Origin: Condylostoma magnum
Lineage: Eukaryota > Ciliophora > Heterotrichea > Heterotrichida > Condylostomatidae
DNA length: 21,317 bases
Assembly (NCBI GenBank): GCA_920105805.1
Contig: CAKKTI010000058.1
Location: 55,980 to 77,296, forward strand
Direction of reading: 5' to 3'
Made by a program: the position numbers and the translations under genes
Part shown: piece by piece, positions 20,606 through 21,317 of the stretch
How the letters are laid out: every line of letters begins with the position of its first letter
How positions within the stretch are numbered: the stretch's first letter is position 1
Notes under the pieces: generated by a model
The model's database searches: none
What the model was told of the DNA's origin: nothing
The model's input: only the letters and a program-made list of their open reading frames with translations

Positions 20606-20614
20606 ATTAGGAAG

Positions 20615-21317
20615 TTATGAAAGTATTTTTAATTCTTTTATAGCACTCACGATAAAAGCAGGTGATAGCTTATCATTAGGATTCAGTGATTCAGACATAT
20701 CTACTTACTGCATCAATGTTGTAATAAGATATAGCTCTGAAATTGGTTAGTTGTATACAATTAACATGACTTCATGATTATAAATGTAGTGATCTAAGTA
20801 ATACTTTATAGTTCCAAAACTAAATTTGCTAAAATCAAAATGTTAAATTATGACAATATCTGAATAAAAAATTAAGACCAATAAGCCTGTATGTAAATAT
20901 ACATTTTCAATGATCAAATAATACCAAAGTTCCTCGTTAACTTTAAATCCTTCAGCTATTTGATATCCACTTACATTTATTATTTCTGATTTATTATATT
21001 TTTTCTGGTAAGAAAATTATTTGCACTGTCAAATATCATTAATAAAATGGGTTGTTGCTAAAATCTAAGCTACTTGCACTAGTAGAACTCTAATGAGTGC
21101 TAAAGTTAAGATATATAAATTCAATAGTAATCTTCACGTATTGAGTCTCTGAGATCTTTGGCTTTAATACAGGCGTATGATAGTGATTAATTTTATTAGC
21201 AAAGCGGAGATTATAGAAGCTTGAATCTCTTCCACATAAAATATTCTCTTTTATCCGTAATAGGAAAGGGTGCTTAAGGAACTGTATGAACTGCAGTAGA
21301 GAATTCAACAAATAAAA
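20615..21317 (-). CDS. Unknown protein, N-terminus outside window, one intron
   Basis: This is a partial gene: exon 1 is 21317-21074 and runs off the window, and exon 2 is 21057-20615. The two readable stretches are in different frames and are joined by a 16-nt intron. The visible part, about 228 aa, looks globular: LKPKISETQYVKITIEFIYL, then GYQIAEGFKVNEELWYYL, then the hydrophobic HTGLLVLIFYSDIVII, then FGTIKYYLDHYIYNHEVMLI and the helix PAFIVSAIKELKIL. I do not recognise it. The end is uncertain, because TAA codons at 20705, 20615, 20594 and 20570 all lie in frame. I chose 20615 since it leaves 48 bp for a 3' end and the EB1 promoter. The frame is continuous with EB1, but the A-rich context before the EB1 ATG argues for separate genes. 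Confidence 0.55.
21058..21073 (-). other. Predicted 16-nt intron
   Basis: On the minus strand GTAGCTTAGATTTTAG starts with GTA and ends with TAG, and its length matches the 15-16 nt introns of heterotrichs. Its removal gives one frame through the partial gene (THQSSTSA joined to TTTHFINDIW). Alternatives that also repair the frame are a 19-nt (GTAAGT...ATAG) and a 22-nt (GTGCAA...CCAG) segment further downstream, but these are longer than usual. Confidence 0.6.

Noticed and set aside
20696-20707. ATG at 20698 as an alternative EB1 start that adds 44 residues
   Set aside because: Its context (TAGAT) lacks the A-rich stretch, and family alignment begins at the ATG at 20566.
1-21317. Bacterial origin, viral or transposon content, tRNA genes, telomere, CRISPR
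   Set aside because: Gene families are eukaryotic; no capsid, polymerase, integrase or transposase motif, no terminal repeats, no telomeric repeat and no regularly spaced repeats were seen. tRNA detection by eye is not reliable.

Overview
This window looks like macronuclear DNA from a heterotrich ciliate, most likely Condylostoma or a relative. It is AT-rich and packed with protein genes, and read with the standard code almost every gene is broken. If TAA and TAG are read as Gln and TGA as Trp, long open frames appear that carry family motifs. TGA sits exactly at the invariant Trp of a Rab G3 box (16749), of the kinase D-x-W motif (1990), of an EB1 calponin-homology domain (20246) and of CFAP46 (3532). 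The same three codons must also end proteins: a Rab ends in Cys-Cys followed by TAA, a Tra2-like splicing factor ends its RS tail at TGA, and convergent genes end at TAA or TAG within 60-92 bp of each other. This is the dual-meaning stop code known from Condylostoma (NCBI table 28).

Layout. 62-1138 (+): unknown basic protein. 1201-2670 (-): CDPK-like protein with four EF hands whose kinase domain has lost its catalytic residues. 3073-9573 (+): CFAP46, a very large central-apparatus protein of the ciliary axoneme. 9909-10643 (+): small multi-pass membrane protein with a Gln/Asn/Tyr/Pro-rich tail. 11049-12080 (+): orphan acidic coiled-coil protein. 12156-13178 (-): NEK-type kinase. 13235-13618 (+): small basic protein that shares a 56-bp promoter with the kinase. 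13803-14645 (+): Jhy-like candidate cytoskeletal protein. 14738-15283 (-): small basic protein. 15942-16490 (+): Tra2-like SR protein. 16569-17168 (+): divergent Rab GTPase. 17402-17690 (+): 90-aa coiled-coil protein with a 16-nt intron. 18005-19780 (-): long Gln/Lys-rich coiled-coil protein. 19796-20566 (-): EB1. 20615-21317 (-): unknown protein that runs off the window end and has a 16-nt intron.

No operon logic is expected. The gene content leans to cilia and microtubules (CFAP46, EB1, a long coiled coil, NEK, perhaps Jhy-like), with splicing (Tra2) and membrane traffic (Rab) genes in between. Gaps are short, starts usually follow an A-rich stretch, and several ends carry two or three in-frame stop codons in a row. 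The most unusual parts are the pseudokinase CDPK, the co-directional genes that stay in one open frame across their boundaries (Tra2/Rab, EB1/coiled coil), and the 16-nt introns. I saw no transposon, virus-like element, tRNA, rRNA, telomere or CRISPR array.
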